The notes under the pieces: generated by a model
The model's input: the letters and a program-made list of their open reading frames with translations, nothing else
Database searches by the model: none
What the model was told of the DNA's origin: nothing
From: a virus
IMG/VR virus record: IMGVR_UViG_3300021957_000290
Location: 1-24,642 of that record
Strand: one strand, 5' to 3'
DNA length: 24,642 nt
Made by a program: the position numbers and the translations under genes
Shown here: positions 1-7,627 of the stretch, piece by piece
Layout: each line of letters opens with the position of its first letter
Numbering within the stretch: position 1 is the stretch's first letter

Positions 1-149
1 TAGAGAGAGCGGTATATTCAGACTTCTACCAGATGATCTTGCCCCAAGCGAAGCGCAAGAAGAGACCGTGTTTGAGGTGCGGAAAGTCGTTTGTGTCCAC
101 CAGTCTGAGGGCTTGCGGCAAATGTCTGCAGATTACTTCGCGAAGTTCT

Positions 150-284
150 CTACGCTCTGCCTCTGTTTTTGCGTCTTGAGCGGGATTCTTTATAACGAGT
201 TCGTGAGCGAGCTGGAAGCAAGGCGACCATCGCGAGGACGAGTAGCGAGACGATCAGCAAGGAAGCGAAAAGACTTTGACCCAT
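150..284 (-). CDS. small hydrophobic peptide (44 aa), possible lysis-region membrane protein
   Basis: This short ORF begins with ATG, four bases after a purine-rich AGGGGG ribosome-binding site, and ends at TAG. The product has a short polar start, then a strongly hydrophobic stretch at residues 5-23, which looks like a membrane anchor or uncleaved signal. It finishes with a very basic tail of about 20 residues rich in Arg, Ser and Lys. It has no cysteine, so it is not an Rz1-type outer-membrane lipoprotein. It follows the single-span protein at 312-638 in a region that looks like a lysis cassette. I recognise no family. Another frame just downstream is open and has coding-like composition, so this ORF may be the front part of a frameshifted gene. 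Confidence 0.4.
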   Translation of the reverse strand: MGQSLFASLLIVSLLVLAMVALLPARSRTRYKESRSRRKNRGRA

Positions 285-311
285 TGAACCCCCTAGGCAG
301 CGACCCAGCTT

Positions 312-638
312 TTAATCATCGGCCAAGGTACTTGATTGCATAAACCTACTGTGCCTTTCAAGTGTCCCAGAGTGGCGCTCAAGGAGAAGATCTTGATGAT
401 GGTCGTGTGCCTGCTTCTTTTTAGCATTTCGCTTTGTCTCTTCGTGATCGTCTCTGACGGTGCTGACGCGCTCTTTTATGACAGCATAATCAGAGACGAC
501 AGAGCTATAAGTTCCGACTATGAGGATTACTAGAGTGACAAGGGCTACAAGATAGCCTTTGTTGCTCTTTTCCTCTTTGCTTTGAAGCTCCGCGCAGATG
601 TTGAGAACTTGCGTCAGTTGTGAATCTTCATCTGGCAA
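312..638 (-). CDS. single-span membrane protein with charged helical tail (spanin-like?)
   Basis: The 108-residue product has a charged N terminus (1-28), one clear transmembrane segment (about 29-48), and then a long charged region rich in Lys, Glu, His and Arg that is probably helical. This N-in, C-out layout with a helical external domain resembles inner-membrane spanins of the Rz type. No sequence motif proves this, and no outer-membrane lipoprotein partner is visible. The start is TTG at 638, which overlaps the end of the receiver gene by 11 bases and has GGAGG about 9-10 bases upstream. No in-frame ATG or GTG lies earlier than the C terminus. Its place after a holin-like gene fits a lysis role, but that is inference. 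Confidence 0.6.
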   Translation of the reverse strand: MPDEDSQLTQVLNICAELQSKEEKSNKGYLVALVTLVILIVGTYSSVVSDYAVIKERVSTVRDDHEETKRNAKKKQAHDHHQDLLLERHSGTLERHSRFMQSSTLADD

Positions 639-1023
639 CGGGACAGTCCTCCAAAATTTGCTTGATAGTATCCTTAGTAAAAGGTTTTGTAAATAATTTC
701 GCGTTCGGGCATTGAGCTAAAAGCTCTGAAGCTCCAGAACTGAGGCTTGTCAAAAAGTAAAAACGGCCAGCAAATCCAACTGACTTAAAAAAGTCATACA
801 CCTGCGTGCCGTCGATGTCTGGCATGTAAACGTCACAAATCACAACATCCGGCAAGGGTCTGCCATGCTCGAAATAACGCAGGCAATGCTTGGGAAACAA
901 GAAACTGAGGATGTTGGCATGTGGACAGATCTTTGCTATCCACTTGCGCCCAAGGTTAATGATCTGTGAACTGTCGTCGATAATACAGACGTTGATATTT
1001 TCTTTTTTTAAGAAGTTGAACAT
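628..1023 (-). CDS. stand-alone CheY-like response regulator receiver protein
   Basis: The 131-residue product is a single receiver (REC) domain. All signature residues of a working phospho-receiver are visible: the acidic pair D16/D17 after the first strand (VCIIDD), the phospho-acceptor D64 in VICDVYMPDIDG, T92 in FLTSL and K113 in FTKPF. In CheY the matching residues bind Mg2+, accept phosphate and transmit the switch. No DNA-binding or enzymatic output domain follows, so it would act by protein-protein contact, like CheY or Spo0F. An upstream extension to 1164 is open but low-quality. The ATG at 1023 is preferred because it forms a TAATG overlap with the holin-like gene stop. No histidine kinase is in the window. 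A receiver gene among phage lysis genes is unusual. Confidence 0.88.
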   Translation of the reverse strand: MFNFLKKENINVCIIDDSSQIINLGRKWIAKICPHANILSFLFPKHCLRYFEHGRPLPDVVICDVYMPDIDGTQVYDFFKSVGFAGRFYFLTSLSSGASELLAQCPNAKLFTKPFTKDTIKQILEDCPVAR

Positions 1024-1475
1024 TATCCGCGCTTGCTTGCGTTGAGTCCTGTGATGACGGTTCCGATTTGAAATGCAAGAGGGTGGAGAAGGGCGTACCC
1101 AACTCCCCCGGTGGTGATAGTGTAGATTTTTGTTTGCTCTCTGTCGATTGTAAAGAATCCCCACAAAAGCTGCAAAGTCTTGGGCGTTTCGTTTTGGTCG
1201 AATGTTGCGAGTTCAATGCTGGGGTCAACGAAGCAGATGATTGCACAGATGCAGTATGTAGCCACAAGCAAACAGAAAGCGAAAGCGAAAGCAGGACGAG
1301 AAGTGATTTCGCTAACATGATCTAAAATCTGCCCTTGTTCCTGTGCTTGAATTTTTGCTTTAAGTTCTAGGTCCAGTCGTGCGTTATCGCTTCGTGACTG
1401 CATCCAGTCTGAGAAGATACCAAACACAGAGCCAGCAATGCCAGACCCTGCTAAACCTAGAAGCTCAGAGATCAT
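1023..1475 (-). CDS. holin-like membrane protein
   Basis: The 150-residue product has a glycine-rich amphipathic N terminus (about 4-24), a charged helical linker (25-58), a strong transmembrane segment (about 61-82) and a less hydrophobic C-terminal half. Around 100-143 the latter contains LLWGFF and GYALLHPLAF, probably one or two further membrane passes. This layout, with a short basic end, resembles three-segment phage holins such as Holin_3TMs, which permeabilise the inner membrane at lysis. Its position right after the tail genes also fits. ATG at 1475 overlaps the previous stop as ATGA. The family assignment is by overall pattern and not by a decisive motif. It could instead be another small virion or membrane protein. 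Confidence 0.6.
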   Translation of the reverse strand: MISELLGLAGSGIAGSVFGIFSDWMQSRSDNARLDLELKAKIQAQEQGQILDHVSEITSRPAFAFAFCLLVATYCICAIICFVDPSIELATFDQNETPKTLQLLWGFFTIDREQTKIYTITTGGVGYALLHPLAFQIGTVITGLNASKRG

Positions 1476-2245
1476 CCGATAGGTAGCACGAAGATGATTC
1501 CAGCGGTGCCACTTCCTCCAGTGGTGTTGTCAAATGTGTTGGTATTTGCTCCACCGCCGCCGCCTGCGCCGTTTAATGTAGCATCTCCGCCTTGTCCGGG
1601 TGCGCTTGCTCCGCTTCCACCAGCGCCTAAATATGTATCAATTCCATCAATCCAGAATGACGCAACCATTGGTCCACCACCGCCACCATCCGACGAAGCG
1701 CCCGGAGTGCCCGATACTGGAGCAAAGCCACCGCCATCTGTGGAAGGTCCGCCGCCAACTCCAGAAAATAAGATCCTGTCTAGATTCCCGGAATTATCTT
1801 TAGTATTGCCGCCTCCAGCTCCACCCTTGCCGCCACTAACAGATATTGAATCAAAACTAGTGCTTCCTCCATCACTGCCATTATTGCCCGGAGAGCCACC
1901 AGTCCCCCCAGATCCACCAGAGCCACCTGATCCGCACGAATAAGAAAGACTTGCTAGTGGAGTCACTGATATTATTTCTTCAACAAAAACTCCACCACCG
2001 CCACCGCCTCCTAATCCGTCCGCCCCTACAGTAGCCTTTCCTCCACCACCGCCACCGCCACCCGAAACAGCTATAACCTTCAGCTTCGTGACGTCAGCAG
2101 GAACAGCATAATTTCCAGATCCTGTAAGAACAGTGTATTGAGCACCAAAAAGAGCCAAAGGATTATCCCTCAACTTAAACATGAGCCCCTGTGTGATAGG
2201 TGCCTCTGCTGTTATTTCTGGATCAGTGATTACAACGTATGTCAT
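1472..2245 (-). CDS. glycine-rich tail tip / receptor-binding protein
   Basis: The 257-residue product has an ordinary N-terminal region (1-60), where GSGNYAVPADVTKLKVIAVS resembles the start of phage glycine-rich domain proteins. From about 61 to the end it is a long glycine-rich part with runs of up to eight glycines. It closes with GTAGIIFVLPIG, a typical C-terminal strand of this group. In T-even-like phages, gp38 adhesins fold such segments into sandwiches of polyglycine helices whose loops bind the host receptor. A similar tip-adhesin role is inferred here. It is the last gene of the tail block. ATG at 2245 shares its A with the stop of the 54-residue gene. The proline-rich ORF on the opposite strand is its antisense shadow. 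Confidence 0.7.
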   Translation of the reverse strand: MTYVVITDPEITAEAPITQGLMFKLRDNPLALFGAQYTVLTGSGNYAVPADVTKLKVIAVSGGGGGGGGKATVGADGLGGGGGGGVFVEEIISVTPLASLSYSCGSGGSGGSGGTGGSPGNNGSDGGSTSFDSISVSGGKGGAGGGNTKDNSGNLDRILFSGVGGGPSTDGGGFAPVSGTPGASSDGGGGGPMVASFWIDGIDTYLGAGGSGASAPGQGGDATLNGAGGGGGANTNTFDNTTGGSGTAGIIFVLPIG

Positions 2246-2409
2246 CAGTCTTCTAATTTAACTCCATAAGTAGTATCACATTTATTTAGAGCAGTGATAA
2301 GATCGCCAGCAACATCTGGAGCTATATGCGTCTTATAGTGCTCCTTCAGCTTTCTAGCCGCTTCAATGACTGGATAAGCAGCATCAAAGGCTCTCTTGTA
2401 GTCTATCAT
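2245..2409 (-). CDS. small conserved-looking tail-region protein (54 aa)
   Basis: This short gene fills what would otherwise be a gap between the hub protein and the glycine-rich protein. ATG at 2409 overlaps the hub stop (ATGA), and its TGA overlaps the next ATG (TGATG), so it is coupled on both sides. The product starts MIDYKRAFDAAYPVIEAARK and is predicted to be mostly helical, acidic and basic mixed, without a membrane segment. I do not recognise a family. Location suggests a small tail or tail-tip assembly factor. Confidence 0.65.
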   Translation of the reverse strand: MIDYKRAFDAAYPVIEAARKLKEHYKTHIAPDVAGDLITALNKCDTTYGVKLED

Positions 2410-4226
2410 TGAATCTTGTAACTCTCAGTGCCATCTGCAAAGGTGCCGCTATCTGGTGAGATAAAAGCGTATTGTGATTTTAGTGAGTCTGAGGCTAATG
2501 TATAGACCGGAAAATCATCAAGGGGCGATTCCGGATTTTTATCTGGAGTTATTAGTCCCACTCTACTGGATAAGTCTGTGCTTTGCAAAGCGTACTGATA
2601 CAGAGCATTCCCGGGCATGAGCTTTTCACTGACTTGGATTACTCGATACTCTCTAGCAGGGCTTGAGCCGTCTGGACTCTGCACCTGTCTTGTCTGCGCT
2701 TTTATGATGTCACCTGTCCATGTGTCATCGTCTTTTGCTGCCATGGTCATAGTGATGACAGTCTTGGTGTTTTTGTAGTAATTGAGAAGCCTTGTGGCAA
2801 TCTCAAGAGAAACAGAAGCCAGTCCAGTTGGTAGCCACCTACTAAAAATCATCCTGACCTTTTTCTGATCGTAAGCGTCTGGACCTTCAAGCTCAAGATT
2901 AGCCGCCACCTTTACAGTGGTAAAGTTCTTTTTCTCATCAAGTGGGAGAGTTGGCAAGCGATGTCCGAACGCGAACCACGTCTGAGAAACACGCGCTTTA
3001 TCATCACGAGCAACAGCAACAGAATCAGCGACAATGTTTTCATTGTCATTAAATGGCGTCAATTCTTCAAACTTATTAAGAAGTGAGCCCATTTTCACAA
3101 GCTGGTCGCGCTCATCCCAGAACCAAAAAACAGTAAGGTCTGAGAGCTCATCTAGCAACTCTTTGATTCCGATAGGCTCAGTTAGTAGAGTCGTGACAAG
3201 ATAACCACGAAGCCCAAAGTCTACGGTATCCTTCCAACCTGCTATATCAAGAAAGCTAGAATCTAAGCCTACCACCGTTTCAAGCATATACTTTGCCACA
3301 TCATCAAGGCGCTCTGCATTGAATAAATGGCAGTCCTGCACAGTGGCACCCTCGCCATGACTCACCTTCTCAACTGTCCCTTGATAGACACTAGGCTTAA
3401 CGCCTCTAACTACAGTTAAATTGTAATTCGGATTAGAACCCGTTATGCTCTCAATCAACATTGTTTCATCATCAATGCGAATGTAGCTCTGGCCTGCATC
3501 GTGTGAATCTTTTACATCGTCATCTGTATCTGTTATGTCAAAAGATATCTGAGAATCATCAATCTCAACATCCAGAACCGCGCCACTCTGATTAGGCAAC
3601 TGCGCTTTTGTGCGATCAGCAAAGCGCAGAATATCCTTGCCGGTTATGCTGACCTTTCCGCTTTTATCTGGCCCTTTGATCGTATCGATAAAGTAAGTCC
3701 TAGATATAAAGTTGGAAGCGTCATATGTACCTTCGTCAGTTAGGTAGCCAGTGAAAACACGGATTTCTTTACCCTCATAAAACGGATTTCGAGCTAGTAG
3801 CTTACCCCAGAACGTGCCTTGTTCGTCCGGGTTATAGGACCGAGTGTCAACGTAGGGATCAATCCCCTCGTCCGTCCATGGATGATCTGAGAGGCTTATA
3901 GAGCACGTTGAACGAACGCCTAAACCTTTGCCGGGCGTTAGCTGTGTTGGTGCAGTGCCTACGGTTAGAACCGTTGGGAATGTTGGCGCGTCTCCTGCTG
4001 TTTGAAGCCCGTCTAAACGAACAGAACTAAAGCGATAGGTTTTAGTTGTGCTTGCAAAATTATCAACATCTTGGCAAGTGTTAAAGCAGTTAAAGCACTC
4101 AGCCCCTGCCGCGCCTGTTGCAGTACAGGGAGCAACGCCATAGTCATTTGAGCAGTAGCCTAGATCAATCTCAACATAATAGACAGGAGCACTGCCCATA
4201 CCCTCTTTCTGTATATCGTAGCTCAT
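2406..4226 (-). CDS. large tail hub / baseplate-like protein with N-terminal cysteine cluster
   Basis: The 606-residue product follows the tape measure and distal-tail-like genes, the usual position of the tail hub (gp27-like or lambda gpL/gpJ-like) protein. The N terminus carries five cysteines at 25, 34, 44, 47 and 51 (C-x8-C-x9-C-x2-C-x3-C), which suggests a bound metal or iron-sulfur cluster. Lambda gpL, a tail tip protein, is known to bind an Fe-S cluster, although its cysteines lie elsewhere. The middle region (about 150-330) is rich in beta-type sequence. The region around 330-470 (LLDELSDLTVFWFWDERDQL) resembles hub proteins that bind the tail fibres. Residues 577-606 end with GTFADGTESYKIQ, a fibre-like tail. 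ATG at 4226 overlaps the previous stop. Exact hub subtype is uncertain. Confidence 0.72.
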   Translation of the reverse strand: MSYDIQKEGMGSAPVYYVEIDLGYCSNDYGVAPCTATGAAGAECFNCFNTCQDVDNFASTTKTYRFSSVRLDGLQTAGDAPTFPTVLTVGTAPTQLTPGKGLGVRSTCSISLSDHPWTDEGIDPYVDTRSYNPDEQGTFWGKLLARNPFYEGKEIRVFTGYLTDEGTYDASNFISRTYFIDTIKGPDKSGKVSITGKDILRFADRTKAQLPNQSGAVLDVEIDDSQISFDITDTDDDVKDSHDAGQSYIRIDDETMLIESITGSNPNYNLTVVRGVKPSVYQGTVEKVSHGEGATVQDCHLFNAERLDDVAKYMLETVVGLDSSFLDIAGWKDTVDFGLRGYLVTTLLTEPIGIKELLDELSDLTVFWFWDERDQLVKMGSLLNKFEELTPFNDNENIVADSVAVARDDKARVSQTWFAFGHRLPTLPLDEKKNFTTVKVAANLELEGPDAYDQKKVRMIFSRWLPTGLASVSLEIATRLLNYYKNTKTVITMTMAAKDDDTWTGDIIKAQTRQVQSPDGSSPAREYRVIQVSEKLMPGNALYQYALQSTDLSSRVGLITPDKNPESPLDDFPVYTLASDSLKSQYAFISPDSGTFADGTESYKIQ

Positions 4227-4987
4227 ATAGTGAACTCGTCAGCTACAAGATGGCGCAGCTTCCAACTCACGCTCATCAAGTCACCCGGTCCTGTTACCTT
4301 TGCCGGGCTAATATCGGCAACACTGAAGGCTATAGATGTGGGGTGTTCGCTGTAGTTCCAAGCATAGATAAAAGGCAACTTAGCCGAGTGGGTGGCGAAG
4401 TCCTGCCAGTCACCACGAACGAAAGCTGGGGACAGATAGGTTAGATCAAGCGTCCCTGTGCGCTCAGTGCGCTTAATGCTGCGCTGGATGATCGAGCCAT
4501 TCATAGCGATAGTGTTTGAGTATTTCAAGCCGCCTTGAAGCACGGGGTCTGTCATGCCTTGATACTGACCTGTTTCAGCTTCAAAGATAGGACCGACCAC
4601 AAGCTGACGGATATTGAGAGTCGTGCCTGCTGTGATAACGAAACGGATTTTTCTACCAGTGAGCACAGTCACCTCAGTGAATTCCGTAAGGCTCAGCTTC
4701 CCAGCAGGAGAGGATAAGGTAGCAAGTGTGGTGAAAGTGGATGGTGAGCTTTCATACTGGAGCACGATAGAACCCGTCCCAGTGCTGGCAACGTAAGCCG
4801 ACACAGCATCAATAGCAGTGTCTGCGGTCATCACATAGTCTAGATTCCCAGTGTTGGCCGTAAAGAAACTAAAATCTCTCCAGTCTGTCGCGTTAGCTGG
4901 TCCTGCACCGCTTACGGTTGTTCCGCTAAAGGTTGGCGTGATTCCACGAATTGCAGAGTCCCATAGGAATTTGGGCAGTATCGTCAT
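4223..4987 (-). CDS. distal tail (Dit-like) structural protein
   Basis: The 254-residue product lies directly after the tape measure gene, where siphophages encode the distal tail protein that closes the tube and anchors the tip. Residues 1-140 look like a beta-sandwich carbohydrate-binding or galectin-like module rich in Thr, Ser and Gly. The C-terminal part (about 150-254) contains RSIKRTERTGTLDLTYLSP and an SVSWKLRHL end, reminiscent of domains that stack on the tail tube. No diagnostic motif is present, so the call rests on gene order and composition. Start and stop codons both overlap neighbours as ATGA. Confidence 0.6.
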   Translation of the reverse strand: MTILPKFLWDSAIRGITPTFSGTTVSGAGPANATDWRDFSFFTANTGNLDYVMTADTAIDAVSAYVASTGTGSIVLQYESSPSTFTTLATLSSPAGKLSLTEFTEVTVLTGRKIRFVITAGTTLNIRQLVVGPIFEAETGQYQGMTDPVLQGGLKYSNTIAMNGSIIQRSIKRTERTGTLDLTYLSPAFVRGDWQDFATHSAKLPFIYAWNYSEHPTSIAFSVADISPAKVTGPGDLMSVSWKLRHLVADEFTI

Positions 4988-6981
4988 CTAGCTACTATCG
5001 CATTCAAGGTCACACCGTCCTCAGTTCCTTCATTTATTTGACCGATCAAGCTCCGGACTTGCTCGCCAGAGAATGATTCACCTTGTAGGGAGATGTCAAA
5101 GTTTGTTGTCTGTGTTTGTTGCTGTGCTTCGCCGCCTTCTGCGCCACCTGCAACAGCACCTCCAGCACTTCCGCCACTGCCGCCTCTACTTCCGAACGAT
5201 GTTGAAGCGATCTTCTGGACATTAGACAAACCAGCAGCAACAGCCACGGCAGCGAACGCCGCGCCAACAGGAGGTCCACCGATAGCTGCTCCCATTTTGT
5301 AGTTAGTGTTGGCCGCTTCATAAGTTGAGATGGTTGCATTTGCTATAGCTGCGGCCTTGCCAACTTCAAAGGCTTTCTTGTTTTCTGAATTCATAAGAGA
5401 GGCCATTTGTCCAAATAGCTTCTTGCTGACTTTTAGCTTTCCTTCTGCTCCAGATTCCCATAGGTCTTTGATAGCTTTAGCCTGCTTCTCTTCCTCGCTT
5501 AGCTCCCTATCCATAGCTTCTTTTTTTATATCAGACATAGTGGCTTGATGGTCAATCTCACGTTGAATCTGGTTATGCTTATTCTCTAGGTCAATCGCCA
5601 TGCTGTTAGCGATATGCTCATTTTGAGCCTCTAGCTCTTTCATGAATGCCGCCATAGTTGCATCGTTCTGCGTTTTCTCTTTTCTATCAGCTTCTTTTTT
5701 TGCGGCCTCCTCTAGTGCTGCATCCTTCTCCCATACTGCCGTTAGTTCTGCCGCGTCTTTATCGGCAATTCTACCGGCCAATTCAGTCATGTCTTTTATC
5801 TGCTGCTCTACAGCTGCTGCTTTGGCTTTCGCAATTTGCTTATCTAGTTTTAGCTGCTCCTTATTCTTGGTCAATAATCCGTTGCTTAGCGTCAGCGTCT
5901 TGGAGCCCCTCGCCTCTTCTGCATCGTTTATTTTATCAACAAGTTTAACCCTTCTCTGATAAAGTAGATTTAGGGCTGTCTCTGCTCGATGCAATCTTAC
6001 TGGAGCGGCACCGTCACCTTTGAGCTTTTCAACTAGCTCTTCAGCAGTCTTAACTTGATCGTTCAGCAGCTTATGCTGTTTCTTTAAACCACTTTCGCTC
6101 TTGGCAAAAAACTCACCTGCTGCTTTCTCTTGAAGCTCAACGATAGCATCAGTGAGCCCAGTGATGAGAGGCAGCACTGTCACAGTTATATTTTTAGAGA
6201 ATGCAGAAAATGATGTTGTCATATCAAGGATAGCCTTATTTGCTTTCTCTAACTTTTGAGCTTCGAGACTGCTCATTGCTTCACCAGTAGCAACAACCTC
6301 ACTACGCATATTCCTAATGGCTTTCTCGCCCTGCTGGAATACTGGAATCATTCTAAAACCAGCCTCGCTCATAAGCTCAGCAGAAGCAAAGTTTTGTTTT
6401 TCAGCAGTTGTCAGCTTCCCAACAGCATTAGCTACCTTTATGAACTGCTCCTCTACGGGGATGCCTATAAGTTCGCGCGAAGAAAGGCCGATAGACCTTA
6501 AGCCTTCTTCGTACATTTTGTTGCCCGAAGCGGCGTCACCAATGCGCTCATTAAGGTCTTTCATAGCATCGCCAACCTCATCAAGCTCAGCGCCAAAACG
6601 CTTTCCTATGGCTGCCATTTGTGACATCGCGGATGTAGATGTCCCTAGTCTCCTAGCCCATAGCTCTGTCTCTTTAGAGCTGTGAATAGTCTTGGCTGTG
6701 ATTGCGGCTATTGCACCGCCTGCTCCAATGGCTGCAAACTTCAAGGCTCCCAAGGTGGCACGAAGTTTCTTTATGCTCTTTAGCATAGACTTGCTGGCTT
6801 TGTCTGTCTTCTTTCCAGCTTTCTCAGCCGAGTCGCCCAGCTTCTCTATTTTCTTTCCAGAATCCTTAGACTCTTTCCCGAAGTCTTCAATCCTTTTGTT
6901 AGCCTTATCTAGTTCAGACTTTAGCTCATGGAAGTCTGCGCCAATCTTTACAACAAGCTCATCAAGATTGGGGCTAGCCAT
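4984..6981 (-). CDS. tail tape measure protein
   Basis: The 665-residue product has the hallmarks of a tape measure. A charged coiled coil (about 15-70) is followed by a hydrophobic stretch (77-99). A long helical region contains TSTSAMSQMAAIGKRFGAEL (about 113-132) and a second hydrophobic patch (about 265-285). Lys/Glu/Ala-rich coiled coils run from about 290 to 540. The C-terminal hydrophobic segment (about 560-588, GAAFAAVAVAAGLSNV) is followed by QKIASTSFGSRGG, a common tape-measure ending. The protein sets tail length and is ejected with the DNA. At about 0.15 nm per residue the tail would be near 100 nm long. It is preceded by the tail assembly chaperones that would bind it. ATG at 6981. 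Confidence 0.93.
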   Translation of the reverse strand: MASPNLDELVVKIGADFHELKSELDKANKRIEDFGKESKDSGKKIEKLGDSAEKAGKKTDKASKSMLKSIKKLRATLGALKFAAIGAGGAIAAITAKTIHSSKETELWARRLGTSTSAMSQMAAIGKRFGAELDEVGDAMKDLNERIGDAASGNKMYEEGLRSIGLSSRELIGIPVEEQFIKVANAVGKLTTAEKQNFASAELMSEAGFRMIPVFQQGEKAIRNMRSEVVATGEAMSSLEAQKLEKANKAILDMTTSFSAFSKNITVTVLPLITGLTDAIVELQEKAAGEFFAKSESGLKKQHKLLNDQVKTAEELVEKLKGDGAAPVRLHRAETALNLLYQRRVKLVDKINDAEEARGSKTLTLSNGLLTKNKEQLKLDKQIAKAKAAAVEQQIKDMTELAGRIADKDAAELTAVWEKDAALEEAAKKEADRKEKTQNDATMAAFMKELEAQNEHIANSMAIDLENKHNQIQREIDHQATMSDIKKEAMDRELSEEEKQAKAIKDLWESGAEGKLKVSKKLFGQMASLMNSENKKAFEVGKAAAIANATISTYEAANTNYKMGAAIGGPPVGAAFAAVAVAAGLSNVQKIASTSFGSRGGSGGSAGGAVAGGAEGGEAQQQTQTTNFDISLQGESFSGEQVRSLIGQINEGTEDGVTLNAIVAR

Positions 6982-7021
6982 TACTTACAAATATCCTTTA
7001 GGAATTTAATTAAAGCGAGAA

Positions 7022-7605
7022 TCATCCGTTAAGCTGCATCAGCTGGAAGTGTTCTATTATCTCGTCTTGGTTCTCTTGGCTAGAGCTAGGCCGAATAGGC
7101 TTCTTGTCTCCGTAAGTGGAGATGGTCATATAATCTCTAAGAGTGCAGGCCCAAGCATCATCTGGAGAGAGCCCACACTCTTTAATGAGATACCCGACGA
7201 AGCGCCACCATTCGATGATGACATCTCCGCCTTCCTCTACTTTTTTTCAGAGTCCTCAGCTTCTTCAATTTCTCTGATTGTTTCTTCTGGAATAAGAGCA
7301 TACATAAGGAACTTCGAAGCGTGTTCTGCTGCCCTTATCATACCTGCGTTCCGAATCTTCTGACCTATCACCCGGTAGCTAGGCTTATCCCCACCCTTGG
7401 CCAAGTGCTGCCCCATCATGCCTGCCCAGATAGCGCCTACCACGACCTTGAACGATAGAGCATTCTCTTCAATCTGCTTGTATGCCACATTAGCACATAC
7501 GCCAGTCTTATCCTCAAATTCAACCATGGCATCGAAACTGGGGCGAAGCGTATAAGTCTCCTCCCCAATCTCGATGTCAAAAGTTCCGCGCCATTTATTG
7601 CTCAT
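7022..7605 (-). CDS. tail assembly chaperone, -1 frameshift product (G-T type)
   Basis: Ribosomes that slip back one base on the A AAA AAG site at 7246-7240 bypass the TAG at 7239-7237 and read 72 further codons to TGA at 7022. The fusion has 194 residues: the 122-residue first protein, then VEEGGDVIIEWWRFVGYLIK and more, ending HFQLMQLNG. Lambda gpG/gpGT and many siphophages make such a pair at fixed ratio. The T part binds the tail tube protein and the G part coats the tape measure. The downstream part has no start codon of its own with a ribosome-binding site, is fully open, and fills the gap before the tape measure gene, as expected. Frame and site are seen directly; the frequency of slippage is unknown. 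Confidence 0.85.
7237..7605 (-). CDS. tail assembly chaperone, zero-frame product (G type, GTA gp10-like)
   Basis: The 122-residue product begins MSNKWRGTFDIEIGEETYTL and continues with LRPSFDAMVEFEDKTGV. This is the pattern of the tail assembly chaperone family related to gene-transfer-agent gp10 (TAC_11-like): a short beta part, then a helical region. It ends with an acidic helix and AEDSEKK directly at TAG. It would bind the tape measure protein during tail assembly. It lies between the tail tube gene and the tape measure gene, the canonical position, and its last codons contain the slippery heptamer that yields the longer G-T form. ATG at 7605. Confidence 0.88.
   Translation of the reverse strand: MSNKWRGTFDIEIGEETYTLRPSFDAMVEFEDKTGVCANVAYKQIEENALSFKVVVGAIWAGMMGQHLAKGGDKPSYRVIGQKIRNAGMIRAAEHASKFLMYALIPEETIREIEEAEDSEKK
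7240..7246 (-). promoter_or_regulatory. programmed -1 ribosomal frameshift site A AAA AAG
   Basis: Seven adenines and a guanine are read in frame as GAA AAA AAG, immediately followed by the stop TAG. A AAA AAG is among the most slip-prone heptamers in Escherichia coli. Shifting -1 opens 72 more codons that match the length and position of the T part of siphophage chaperones. No poly-A error needs to be invoked, because both frames give sensible products. I did not find an obvious downstream stem-loop by eye. Confidence 0.85.
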
Positions 7606-7627
7606 AAGTTGCTCCAGTGATTAAAGA

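Noticed and set aside
1023-1164. N-terminal extension of the receiver protein to 1164
   Set aside because: It lies wholly within the holin-like gene in another frame and adds an Arg/His-rich sequence with no domain character. The ATG at 1023 gives a canonical receiver and a TAATG overlap.
1494-1943. Plus-strand ORF encoding a proline-rich 149-residue protein
   Set aside because: It is the reverse complement of the glycine-rich gene: GGN codons read backwards as NCC, giving Pro and Ala. There is no ribosome-binding site, and it is the only strand switch in the region.
5642-5959. Plus-strand hydrophobic ORFs of about 100 residues over the tape measure gene
   Set aside because: Antisense to Lys/Glu/Ala-rich coiled-coil codons, which yields Ser/Leu/Phe-rich sequence. 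The same occurs at 5093, 5330, 6317 and 6692; none has gene-like context.
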